Shown here one piece after another: positions 22,509-33,500 of a stretch of DNA of 64,000 nt; the stretch's first letter is position 1; each line of letters opens with the position of its first letter. The stretch spans positions 8,816,049 through 8,880,048 of the forward strand of contig OY294046.1 in the NCBI GenBank assembly GCA_958510825.1. Direction: 5' to 3'. This stretch comes from Brachypterus glaber. Its lineage: Eukaryota > Arthropoda > Insecta > Coleoptera > Kateretidae. The notes beneath the pieces are model-generated. The model made no database searches and was not told where the DNA came from. It worked only from the letters and a program-made list of their open reading frames with translations. Position numbers and translations under genes: made by a program.

Positions 22509-23479
22509 CCCTTCGTTAGGCGCGCGGTCTACGATCGTAGACCATGCTTTTTTTAGCTGGGTAACTTTTTACACGGAGTGTTTACGCTTGCGCCCCTTCG
22601 AGTAGCTGTGCATTATGCATCAATCTATTAGATCAGTAATATTTCACACTTTGAATGGGTATAATATTGTTTTTATTCATATTGAAACCTGCCTGGTCTA
22701 CAATTGTAGACCGCGCGACTAACCACGTTACCTTTTTTATTTTTGCATTTTTTTATTTTGTGTAAGTTTTTATGGTTTCTTTTTGTGAATATTGTTTTTC
22801 AAAGTTAGTTTATTAGTTTAAAGATAAATTAAAGATACAATATGTTTTTACCACCAAAAAAAATAGCGGTTTATAGGAAGACACTGCCACGAGTCTTTTT
22901 GGGCATGAAAGACCTCATACGTAATGTTTTTGATAAATAAGGTAATTTTCTGTTCTATAAAACTAAAAATTACTTGGGACACTAAATTTTCCTAAGAAGG
23001 GAAAATAAATCTAAAAAAAAATGCTCAAAATATCATAACTACGATTGCAAAGGGCACATGTACAAGGCGCATGAGTTACTAAAATATTGCATGATTTCGA
23101 GTCAAATTTTATAATATTTTTTTCTTTTAATTTAGGTGTTTTTTATTTTTTATAATCGTACATGTTAAAAAAAAAAACAAATGTTTTAGTTTAAGAAAGT
23201 TTTTTAAGTTATTTTAATTTTTTTTTACAAATTACCGTACAGATGTAAAATATATGTTAGAATTGTATATCATTTTTCTTTTACCCTTAACACTTACTAA
23301 AACAATAATAATTTGAAAAAAATATGTAAATAACTTTTAAATACAACCAAATAAATAACATAAGATATTTGGTTTTTAAAAATATAAATGTGTTTTTTTT
23401 TAAACAAAAAATAAAATGGTCTACAAGTGTAGACCGCGCGCCTAAACACGTTACAAAAAGAGGCGCGCCTAACGAAGGG
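22509..23479. mobile_element. 971-bp TTAA-flanked MITE (piggyBac-like) with repeated palindromes
   Basis: TTAA at 22505-22508 and 23480-23483 flank the inverted ends CCCTTCGTTAGGCGCGC and GCGCGCCTAACGAAGGG. A TTAA duplication with CCC-starting ends is the piggyBac pattern (Kolobok also uses TTAA). Three copies of an 18-base palindrome, GGTCTACNNNNGTAGACC, lie at about 22527, 22696 and 23418, each next to GCGCG. No transposase is encoded. Confidence 0.75.
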
Positions 23480-23668
23480 TTAAAAAATAAACTCTTTCGA
23501 TATCAGTAAAAAAATTAAAGATACACTGAAAAAAATTTAAAAACAAATGAAAATCGATTTTCTTAAAAAGCGCCACGAGGATTTTTTGTTTTGCTCCTAA
23601 AATAATCAGGGGATGTCCCCAAATCAATTTCTGTAAAAAACTAAGAGTGATTATTAATCTGTTAAAAA

Positions 23669-24120
23669 CAGTGTTACCAATTGGTGGGTATTTACCCGAT
23701 TTGAGGGTATTTTAATAAGTTGGAGGGTATATTTCGGGCATTTTTTTTTCGGGTAAAAATCGGGTATTTTAGGGTTTTGAGGCATGTTTTTTCTAGAATA
23801 TAAATCGGATATCAAATAAATAGATATCTATTTATTTATGGTCTGTTTCATCAAGCAAGATAGTAAATTAAAAATTAAAAATCGCACAGTGAATATTTTC
23901 AAAACAGATTCGAATATTATTAGATGTGCGAAGAAACTGCGTCGTTTATTTTTTATTTTATAAAAAATCCAAGGTGACTTTTTTTTTTGTTTTAGTCATC
24001 AAAATTTCCAGGGGTAAGCTTTTATTAATACAGTAATCAATTTTTCCGCGATATCGGGTAAAAGTGGGTATTTTCGACAAAGTCAGCGAGGTTTTTTGAT
24101 GAATCGGATTGGCAACACTG
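23669..24120. mobile_element. 452-bp hAT-type MITE with perfect 8-bp target duplication
   Basis: GTTAAAAA at 23661-23668 and 24121-24128 flank the inverted ends CAGTGTTACCAATTGG and ATTGGCAACACTG. The interior has several GGGTATTT-type direct repeats and a nested fragment of the 10050-10260 family at about 23838-23925. Confidence 0.85.
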
Positions 24121-24164
24121 GTTAAAAAGTAGGTCCAAACTCGCCGCGGCGCTCCGTGTTCTAG

Positions 24165-24943
24165 GTGCCAGTTAGTAAAATGTTAGGGTCAAAGCTTGCC
24201 TGGGAATGCTACGAAACCCTCAAACAACTGGCAGAAACCAACAAGGTGTCCTTGATGTGGGTGTCAGGACACGAGGGTGTTGAAAGCAATGAGGCTGCGG
24301 ACTCTCTCGCGAGAGAGGGAGCATGCACTCAATTTATTGGCCCTGAACCTTTCTGTAGCTTTAACAAAAGTCATCAGGTAGAGGCAATTAAGGAATGGGA
24401 AACCAAAATCAAAACTCGATATGGGAAAGACAAAAACTTAAGACAGGCCAAAATATTCATAAAATATGAACCTGGACGAACAAGAAACATACTCGATCTC
24501 AGCAAGACGGACCTAAAGACCTATACAGGGCTGTTAACCGGACACTGCCCTTTAAGATATCATCTTAAAAAAATGGGAAAATCTGAAATCGACACTTGCC
24601 GTCTATGCTCAGAAGCACCAGAAACGGCCGAACACATTAGGTTTGTTTTGGTTCTTGAAAATCTCAGTTCTGAACTGATTCGGAACCGTTGCAACTGGGC
24701 AATGCTCAGTCGCAACTGCACCAGTTCAAAACTGCGATTTTCAAGAACCAAAACCAACCTATTATGTGCTTCTGCGAAGCCATTGCTCGCAAAAGGCTAC
24801 AATATCTAGAACAGGTATACCCAAGACCTGCAGATATATCCCAAGTAGCCCCCAAAAAACCCTTGGGCTTCTTTGGAAGCCTAAAGTTTGATGTGGACAC
24901 AATTGCAAAGGGGATTCACAATAAATCTCATTGGTCGCAGTGA
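24165..24943 (+). pseudogene. Non-LTR retrotransposon RNase H and C-terminal domain, interrupted by a MITE
   Basis: The frame contains the end of an RNase H domain (VSLMWVSGHEGVESNEAADS then LAREGA, with the GHxGxxxNExAD signature). It is followed by a C-terminal region ending in a zinc-knuckle-like CRLCSEAPETAEHI. The frame breaks at 24638, where a 122-bp MITE has inserted. After the MITE it resumes as MCFCEAIARKRLQYLEQVYP and ends at 24941-24943 (HWSQ stop). Removing the MITE and one target copy restores AEHIMCFC. RNase H plus this tail places it in a Jockey/I-like clade. Everything upstream, including the reverse transcriptase, is missing. Confidence 0.75.
24639..24760. mobile_element. 122-bp MITE inserted in the RNase H reading frame
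   Basis: AGGTTTGTTTTGGTTCTTGA and its near-complement at the right end are flanked by ATT (24636-24638 and 24761-24763). The whole element is almost a single hairpin. The insertion point is exact because the coding sequence on both sides is recognisable. Confidence 0.8.
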
Positions 24944-25650
24944 TTTGAAAGGCAGTACCTTGCCTCACAACCCCACTTATATTGTATTGTATTTCTAGTA
25001 AAATGTTAACATTACCTATTTCAACCAAAAGGTTCTACTGGGGTATTCAACTGTTTAATGGTATATTGTTAGAATCTAATAGAACGGAATATTTCATTTT
25101 CAAGGGCGCTAACACTGATATGCATTCATTTACATGTGTTGAATGAATTTTTAAAACAAGTGAAAAAATATGCTTCGCATTCTATAATAAACTCTTTGTA
25201 GTAAATAACAAGCCGTGAAGATATGTAATGCTACGCATTCCATTCCGTTATATACTATTCACAGTAAATGGTATATTGCATTTCCCAAATACTTTAAAAA
25301 AAGAGTTTTCAAAAAAAATTTTTTTTTTTAAAAAGATCTTTTTTGAAAAACGAAAAATGATTGAAAAGTTTTCAAAAAAACTTATTTTTTTTATTTTTCG
25401 TTATTATATTTTCTTTTTGTGAGAAAGGAAAAAAAATTTTTTTTTCAAAATAAAAAAAATTCTATAAAAACTAAAACAATTTTAACCCCCCATAATTTTT
25501 TTTTGGGGGGGGGGGATTAATTTCAAAAACAATAGGGGTCTTCCCCTTATAAAACTTGATTTTAATACGATTGGATTATTCGTTCTTGAGTTATCGTGTC
25601 TACAAAAATCGTGACATCGGACAGACGGACGGACGGACAGAAGGACATTT

Positions 25651-25688
<38 letters not shown>

Positions 25689-27444
25689 AATTATATTTAT
25701 CAAGGTAAAATTTTCTAGAAATTTCAAGGACTTTTATATCTTTAATTTTTTTTTAAAGTGGCGCCACCTTTAACTTTTTTATTTGTGCATGGATTTTTTA
25801 TTTAAGTTATTATGAATATTTCTATCTATCTATCTATAAAATTTTCAAAGTAATGCATTCTGAAAATTTGGATTTTATCAGTCTTTTCCTTCATTTTTTA
25901 ATAATTTTTGGAAAAGTGGCGCCCATTGAGTGGTTTGGCATGCATTTGTTTCTTTTTATACAATAGGGTTTTTGATTTTTCCTGAAAATTTAAGATCGAT
26001 ACAATGCTTCGTTCTTGAGTTATCGTGTTAGCAAAAAACGCGACACGCAGATACACGGGCAGACGGATTTTTTCAAAAATGTTCAGAATTCGATAAAAAG
26101 TATAGAGAATTTTTTTGTCTGGGCGTCTTTTTGACAATTTTGAAATTTTGAAAACTATCGTATAATACTCTTCTAGTCATAGGACTGCGGACAGTATAAT
26201 AATTTAGACTGAAATAAATTTGCATAATATAATATTTTAATTATAGCTGGAATGGGGTAGTTGACAGTATTTTACGGGTTGAAACACCGAAAAATCAGAT
26301 TTTTTTGCATTTTCAGCTTAAGAAGTCATGAAACGTCGAGAAAATGTGAAAAAAGTGGGTGTTAAAAAAAAGTCTGTCTGTCAGTATGTAAACCTTATAA
26401 CTTTTGAACCTCGTTTTGAACGGTGTGCCCGATTTAAAAAAATCTTTCAGGACCTTTTCTGTTTGCGTCACATCAAATATGGTTAACATTAGCCTAGGGC
26501 ATGGGGGGAAAATGTACCCAAACTATAATTTTTAGCGATATCTCCCTTATTATTTATAGTCGGACAATTTTTTTTTATATAAATGAAAATAATGTTTAAT
26601 TCCCTACAAAAACATATGTGATCATTTTTATCGTAGGACTATTAGTTTCCGAGATAAAGGCATTTTAATAAATTTTGATAAATTTTTACATTTCTAATTA
26701 GACGTAAAATTTTGACACTGGCAAAATTTCAATCTTATGTAAAATTAATTTCAATTAATTTTTCTTTTAATAAATTTCTGATAATGGTGCGGCAAGAAAA
26801 ACAATCCGATAAAGCTACAAAGATGAAACAAAAGAATATGGTCCAAAAATACAGGAAAAGTGAAGTCACTTTGATATCTTATTTTATAAACTTCCTCATT
26901 TTTCCACCCGTCTAGAAAAGGTACCCGTTTCATATTCATTTTTCAGTGTAGGTACAAATTAGAGGTTTTGTACTTAAAAAAAAATCAGGCTAATTAGTCC
27001 CGTCAAGGAAGTTTAAAAATCACTGTTTGCTACAAAAAAATCCAAAAGTTTTAAAAATTGGTAGAGATGTAGTTTAGACATTCTTGCTCGCGATGCCATC
27101 TTGATTTTAATTTACACTTTTTTGCAAAAAACTTTTAAACCGTCATGTTATAAGCTTTCTTTTTTATAATAACTCGTTTAAAAATTGACCGTTTAGAAGT
27201 TATTTGCAATAAACTCCAAAAGTGTACCTTAAAATCAAGATGGCTGCGCGAGTTTTCCTTCAATTATAATTGAAGACAAAATATATATATTTTGTCTTTT
27301 ACTAAAAGTTATAATTATTGGAGACTTTTAGTACGTTCATCAGGAAGGTCTTAGCCATTTCTCTACTAATTTTCAAAAGTTTGGATTTGTTTTTGAGGCA
27401 TTAAACCTTCGTTGCCGGGACTAAATGGTAATTATTTGTTGCAG
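24944..27444. other. Non-coding repeats upstream of the first visible transporter exon
   Basis: 25165-25270 holds end motifs of the GTCY repeat (AACAAGCCGTGAAGATAT, ATGCTACGCATTCCATT). 25560-25640 has TTCTTGAGTTATCGTG and GGACGGACGGACAG, followed by an (AG)n tract at about 25652-25685. A second TTCTTGAGTTATCGTG lies at 26012. 27265-27300 is a small AT hairpin. No first exon of the transporter could be picked out; it may be hidden here or further upstream. Confidence 0.4.
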
Positions 27445-27556
27445 GAGACTTTGGAAAATATCAAGCATGGCAATTCACGTTACACATTCTCTCCGCAGTA
27501 ACAGCAGGATTAAACATGTTGTCCTTGGTTACAGTGGCTGCTGTTCCAGAACACAG
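27445..27556 (+). CDS. Transporter exon A (N-terminal region and TM1)
   Basis: Acceptor TTGTTGCAG, donor ACAG/GTAAGT. It encodes DFGKYQAWQFTLHIL through VAAVPEH. The first two bases complete a codon begun in an unseen upstream exon that should end in G (giving GDFGKYQ). Confidence 0.85.
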
Positions 27557-30500
27557 GTAAGTCGTAGAGACGTAAGTTAATTTCAGGTGTTACATTCCAG
27601 AAATCGACTTGCAAAACAACACAAACATTTCTCTTCCCATGTTGGAACTGTAAATTCCTTAAATCATTTACAATACTTAGGATAAATGTCACCGTTTTAA
27701 CCCAACCTCAATTTCTACTACAAACTTACCCGAACCAAAGCTTGTTTGCTTTTCTTGCAAATAACTTTGTTATTTCTCTTTAATTTCAGATGTTACATTC
27801 CAGAAATCGATTCGCAAAACAACACAAACATTTCTCTTTCCATGTTGGAACTGTAAATTGCTTAAACCATTTACAACACCTAGGATAAATGTCACCGTTT
27901 TAAAACAACCTCAAATTCTACCTAACCAACTGTTTTAAAGCTTTAAAGCTCATTTATCTAGTCTTTCTTGCAAATAACTTTATTTATCGTTAATTTCAGG
28001 TGTTACGTTCCAGAAATCGACTCGCAAAACAACACAAACATTTCTTTTTTCATATTTTCATATTGGAACTGTACATTCCTCAAACCATTTACAATACTTA
28101 GGATAAATGTCACCGTTTTAACCTCAATCTCTACTACAAACCTTCCCGAACCAAAGCTTGCTTGCTTTTCTTGCAAATAACTTTATTACTTCTCTTTAAT
28201 TTCAGGTGTTACATTCCAGAAATCGATTCGCAAAACAACACAAACATTTCTCTTTCCATATTGGAACTGTACATTCCTAAAACAATTCACAATACTTTGG
28301 ATAAATGTCACCGTTTTAACCCAACCTCAATTTCTACTACAAACCCACCCGAACCAAAGCTTGCTTGCTTTTCTTGAAAATAACTTTATTATTTCTCTTT
28401 AATTTCAGGTTACATTCCAGAAATCGATTCGCAAAACAACACAAACATTTCTCTTTTCATATTGGAACTGTACATTCCTTAAACCATTTACAATACTTAG
28501 CATAAATGTCACCGTTTTAACCCAACCTCAATTTCTACTACAAACTTACCCGAACCAAAGCTTGCTTGCTTTTCTTGCAAATAACTTTATTATTTCTCTT
28601 TAATTTCAGGTGTTACATTCCAGAAATCGATTCGCAAAACAACACAAACATTTCTCTGTCCATATTGGAACTGTACATTCCTAAAACAATTCACAATACT
28701 CTGGATAAATGTCACCGTTTTAACCCAACCTCAATTTCTACTACAAACCTACCCGAACCAAAGCTTGCTTGCTTTTCTTGCAAATAACTTTATTATTTCT
28801 CTTTAATTTCAGGTGTTACATTCCAGAAATCGATTCGCAAAACAACACAAACATTTCTCTCTCCATATTGGAACTACATTCCTAAAACAATTCACAATAC
28901 TCTGGATAAATGTCACCGTTTTAACCCAACCTCAATTTCTACTACAAACCTACCCGAACCAAAGCTTGCTTCCTTTTCTTGCAAATAACTTTATTATTTC
29001 TCTTTAATTTCAGGTGTTACATTCCAGAAATCGATTCGCAAAACAACACAAACATTTCTCTGTCCATATTGGAACTGTACATTCCTAAAACAATTCACAA
29101 TACTCTGGATAAATGTCACCGTTTTAACCCAACCTCAATTTCTACTACAAACCTACCCGAACCAAAGCTTGCTTGCTTTTCTTGCAAATAACTTTATTAT
29201 TTCTCTTTAATTTCAGGTGTTACATTCCAGAAATCGATTCGCAAAACAACACAAACATTTCTCTTTTCATATTGGAACTGTACATTCCTTAAACCATTTA
29301 CAATACTTAGGATAAATGTCACCGTTTTAACCCAACCTCAATTTCTACTACAAACTTACCCGAACCAAAGCTTGTTTGCTTTTCTTGCAAATAACTTTAT
29401 TATTTCTCTTTAATTTCAGGTATTACATTCCAGAAATCGATTCGCAAAACAACACAAACATTTCTCTCTCCATATTGGAACTACATTCCTAAAACAATTC
29501 ACAATACTCTGGATAAATGTCACCGTTTTAACCCAACCTCAATTTCTACTACAAACCTACCCGAACCAAAGCTTGCTTCCTTTTCTTGCAAATAACTTTA
29601 TTATTTCTTTTTAATTTCAGATGTTACATTCCAGAAATCGATTCGCAAAACAACACAAACATTTCTCTTTCCATGTTGGAACTGTACATTCCTAAAACAA
29701 TTCACAATACTCTGGATAAATGTCACCGTTTTAACACAACCTCAAATTCTACCTACGCATGTGATTCGTGGAAATACGACGACACATATTACAAGTCATC
29801 CAGAGCGATTGAATGGGATTTTGTCTGTGATCAAAGATGGATGGGGGCTGCTGCGCAGAGTTTGTACATGTTTGGAGTTTTCACAGGTAATAATATAGAT
29901 CCGCAATAATAGTTATTTATGGTACTAGTGGGTAAAGTAAGATATTGCTCATGATAAAATTAACCTGCGAGGCGTCAGCCAAGCAGGTTAATTTTCGAGA
30001 GGGCAATATCGGTTTACCCATGAGTGCCATACAAGGTTTTATCCAATAAATAGCTTATAAATTTATATTTTTATTAAAAATTTTAATGACATTTACAAGA
30101 AAATAATTTGACAAGTGACAGTTGAGTGGGTAAAATAAATAATTATCCACTCAATGAAGTAAAAGCCACGCGGGGGTTATTATTGAGTTTATCTGTTTAA
30201 AATAAAGCTGGTAATTGTCTCATTATCTGTATGTATTGGATAAAAGTCCAAACTAGCATTTTTGGTTGCCGATAGGTGACCATTCGCCGACTACTGGTAA
30301 TAACTACAGGTCCTACGGTAGTTTCGATTTTTAAAAAAATTCAAAAATCGTCCTATACAAAAAATTCTTGGATATAAATTTGTTTCATGAAAAAATAAGC
30401 ACCTTTTTTTTTCAAATGTTCGTCTGTCTGTCCGTCCGTCTGTGTTTGCGAAATGGGAGGGCGATGTCACTTTTTTGCCCCAAACTTTTTTATCCGTAAC

Positions 30501-33500
30501 TTTTTTGACATTTTCTCAATAAAATATTAATCTTTTAATTAAAAATATATAAAAAGGTACTCTTTATGTAACACCTTAGGGCCAACCGTTTTCGAGAAAA
30601 TTGCAATTAAAGACGCAATTTCACGTTCTGAGCATCAAAAATAGGAACTAAAAAATGCACCAATAAAAATTTCAATAACGCAGACTCTTCATTAAAAACC
30701 ACGAAAAAACTTCTCATGCACATATATCCACAAATCGATTTTAAGGGAGCTACGGTCCCTTAAAAAGTATTACTCTGTAAGAGGCCGTAGTACTCTTAAA
30801 ACTGACTTTATAACCTAGGTGTATAGGAACTTTTTTACACAGTTTTTAATGTAGAATCACCCTGCAGTATTAAAATTTTTATTGGGGCATTTTTTAGTTC
30901 CTATTTTTGATGCTCAAATCGTGAAATTCGAGGTGAAATTGCTAGGGACACTAGATATAGGTCTTAAGTTAGCAAGGCGACAGACTGTCTGTCGCCTTGC
31001 TAACTTAAGACCTAGATCTAGTGTCCCTAGAAATTGCCTCATTAATTGCAATTTTCTCGAAAACGGTTCGCTCTATGGTGTTACATAAAGAGTACATTTT
31101 TTATGTATTTTTAATTAAAGAGTAATATTTTATTGAGAAATGTCAAAAATTCAACGGATAAAAAAGATTGGGGCAAAAAAGTTACATCGCCACACATTTT
31201 TCACGTCCCTGGTTAAAATTACTAAATAAAAATTACATGAAATGATAGCCTTTATCAATGCTAAGGGGCTGTCCATATATTACGTAACGCAATTTTTCAA
31301 AAAAATTGACCCCCTCCCCCCCCCTGTGTAACAAACTGTCACATTTACCAACACGGCCCCCCCTCCCCCCTTTGTAACGCGTAACAATATATAAATTTGT
31401 ATTTTTTTTTCTAACATATCTTGATACAGAATTCCGCATAATGCAAGACGGTAAAAAGACAGTGTAAAAATGATACATATTTATTATAATAATACATATA
31501 GCACTTAATATACTTAAACGAAATAATCACTCAAATTAAAAAAAAATATTCATAATCAATATCACACAGGGAAAAAATACTAGGTACCTCTTTTTATACT
31601 GAGTGTCACATATAACACGTATATTGTTTATGCACAGGTACACAAAATAGTACACATATTGGTGTTCTGTGAGTACACATTCCGCGCGAAAATGTATCAT
31701 CGCCGATGATTCATCAGCAAGATCACGCAAGAACAGGGCCGTAAGATTTTTTTTTTATATCAATGTCAACAGTTTTTTTACTGATTACAATATTATTTAA
31801 ATATGCATAGTTTCTTCAATTTTTGTGTGAAAAGGGGAATTATGGGCCACTAAATAGTAATTTATGTTGAAATAAAAATACATCTGTCAAGCTTAGCTTA
31901 GCTTATTAAATTCCGTTACGTAACGTTTACCTTTCTCTGGCCCCCTCCCCCCCCCCCCCTAGGCGCGTTACGTAATATATGGACAGCTCCTAAGGCATGT
32001 GCAAAAATTCGTTACTGTGGTTTATAGGGTTCCAGAAATATTAAATAAAAACTACTTTTTAGATGTACCCTTAGGAGGGTCGTAGCTCCCTTAGAGCTGA
32101 TTTTCGGACCAACCTTTATATACTCGGCGCATTATCTATCTGAGTAACAAATTGGATCAAGGAAGCTATGATTAGTGGTTTAAAAATGACTTTTAGTAAT
32201 ATTTTTGTAGCCCATTGTGCTTTTGATAATTTTTTACATTTAGGTTAAATTTACTGTCATTTTACGTCTTACAAATAATAACAAAATCTGTTTAAAAAGT
32301 AAAACTTTGTTCAAAATTATAATAAAAGTAAGTTTTTATTCATAAAGTGCTATTATAAACTTAAATTTAACATTACCTGAATAAAATTACGGACCAGTAT
32401 TATTTTAACCAAAAAATTATCTGTTATAGTGTTTACTTCAAAAATTTATAGAGCACTGCATCATATTACTTTATTTAAACAAAATGTTTATAGATTGATG
32501 CTTTAGTTTTCTTTTTATGCACTTTTCTTGTTATTTCTTCTTGCTAAAGCAAATTATTTGGATTTTTTTATAAATGTCAAAATAATGTCTTGACTGACAA
32601 TAAATTTTAAACAAGATGAAAACCTTACATAAGGAACTAAATATATTCTGCCAACCAAATAACAAGAAACAAATGACCATCAACTCAGATAGATGGACTA
32701 ATAAATTACTTTACTTTACTTTACTTTATAATGCGCGGAGTTTAGGAACTTATTTTCATATTTTTTAACGTAGAATCACCTCTTAAATTTTACGAACTCA
32801 TTTCTGAATAACCCTGTATAATAAAAAATTATAATTTATTATTTCTAGGTGCTGTAACTTTGGGCAACATGGCGGACAAATACGGCCGCAAACCAGTATT
32901 TTGCTGGTCAGCAGTACTGCAGGTCGTTCTGGGTATCGCAGTGGCTTTTTGTCCCGAATACATATCATTCGTCATAGTTACTTACCTTTATGGCATTTTC
33001 GGTTCGGCGGGCAGTTACATTCCCGGCTTCGTGTTGACGATGGAGCTGGTGGGACCCAGTAAAAGGTCAGTTTGTGGCATTGCGTTCCAGGCCGTCTTTG
33101 CCATTGGGATAATGCTGGTTGCTGCATGGGGAGCCATAATCAAAGATAGACAACTGTTGCAGATCATTTATGGGGCACATGCGTTTATCCTTTTGGGTAA
33201 GTTTATTTTTTATTTTTTTCTGTTTGCTTAAACTTTATTCAAAACGATGTTTAATGTTCAAAAGGCAGAACTCGAAGTTAGGGCATTTACTTTTTTTTTT
33301 CAAGCTTTTGCCCCCTCCCCTCCTCGTGTCGTGAAAAATACAATAAGAAAATTCTGTTCCAAATTTCAGCTCAAAAAACTTTTTTCGAGGTGCTCGAAAG
33401 TTAAAACAAAAGTTAAAGCAAATTCTTTACAGTACGATACGTCCAAATAATCAATTTAAAAATAGTTTTAAAAAACATCTCTTATTGGATCTACTGTACC

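Larger units (their letters stand above)
29887..32848. other. Transporter intron filled with repeats
   Basis: It holds a small inverted pair at about 29925-30020 (TGGGTAAAGTAAGATATTGC and complement), a GTCY-repeat fragment (30300-30450), inverted mariner-family pieces (30480-31200) around a perfect hairpin, the 31265-31990 MITE, the host repeat block 32220-32700, a TTTAC microsatellite (32702-32727) and a mariner end (32745-32820). No exon was recognised. Confidence 0.6.

Noticed and set aside
28162..29191. Repeated 64-73 codon frames as a family of small secreted peptides
   Set aside because: They are copies of the transporter's loop exon read from within intron sequence; the start codons lie in the splice tract.
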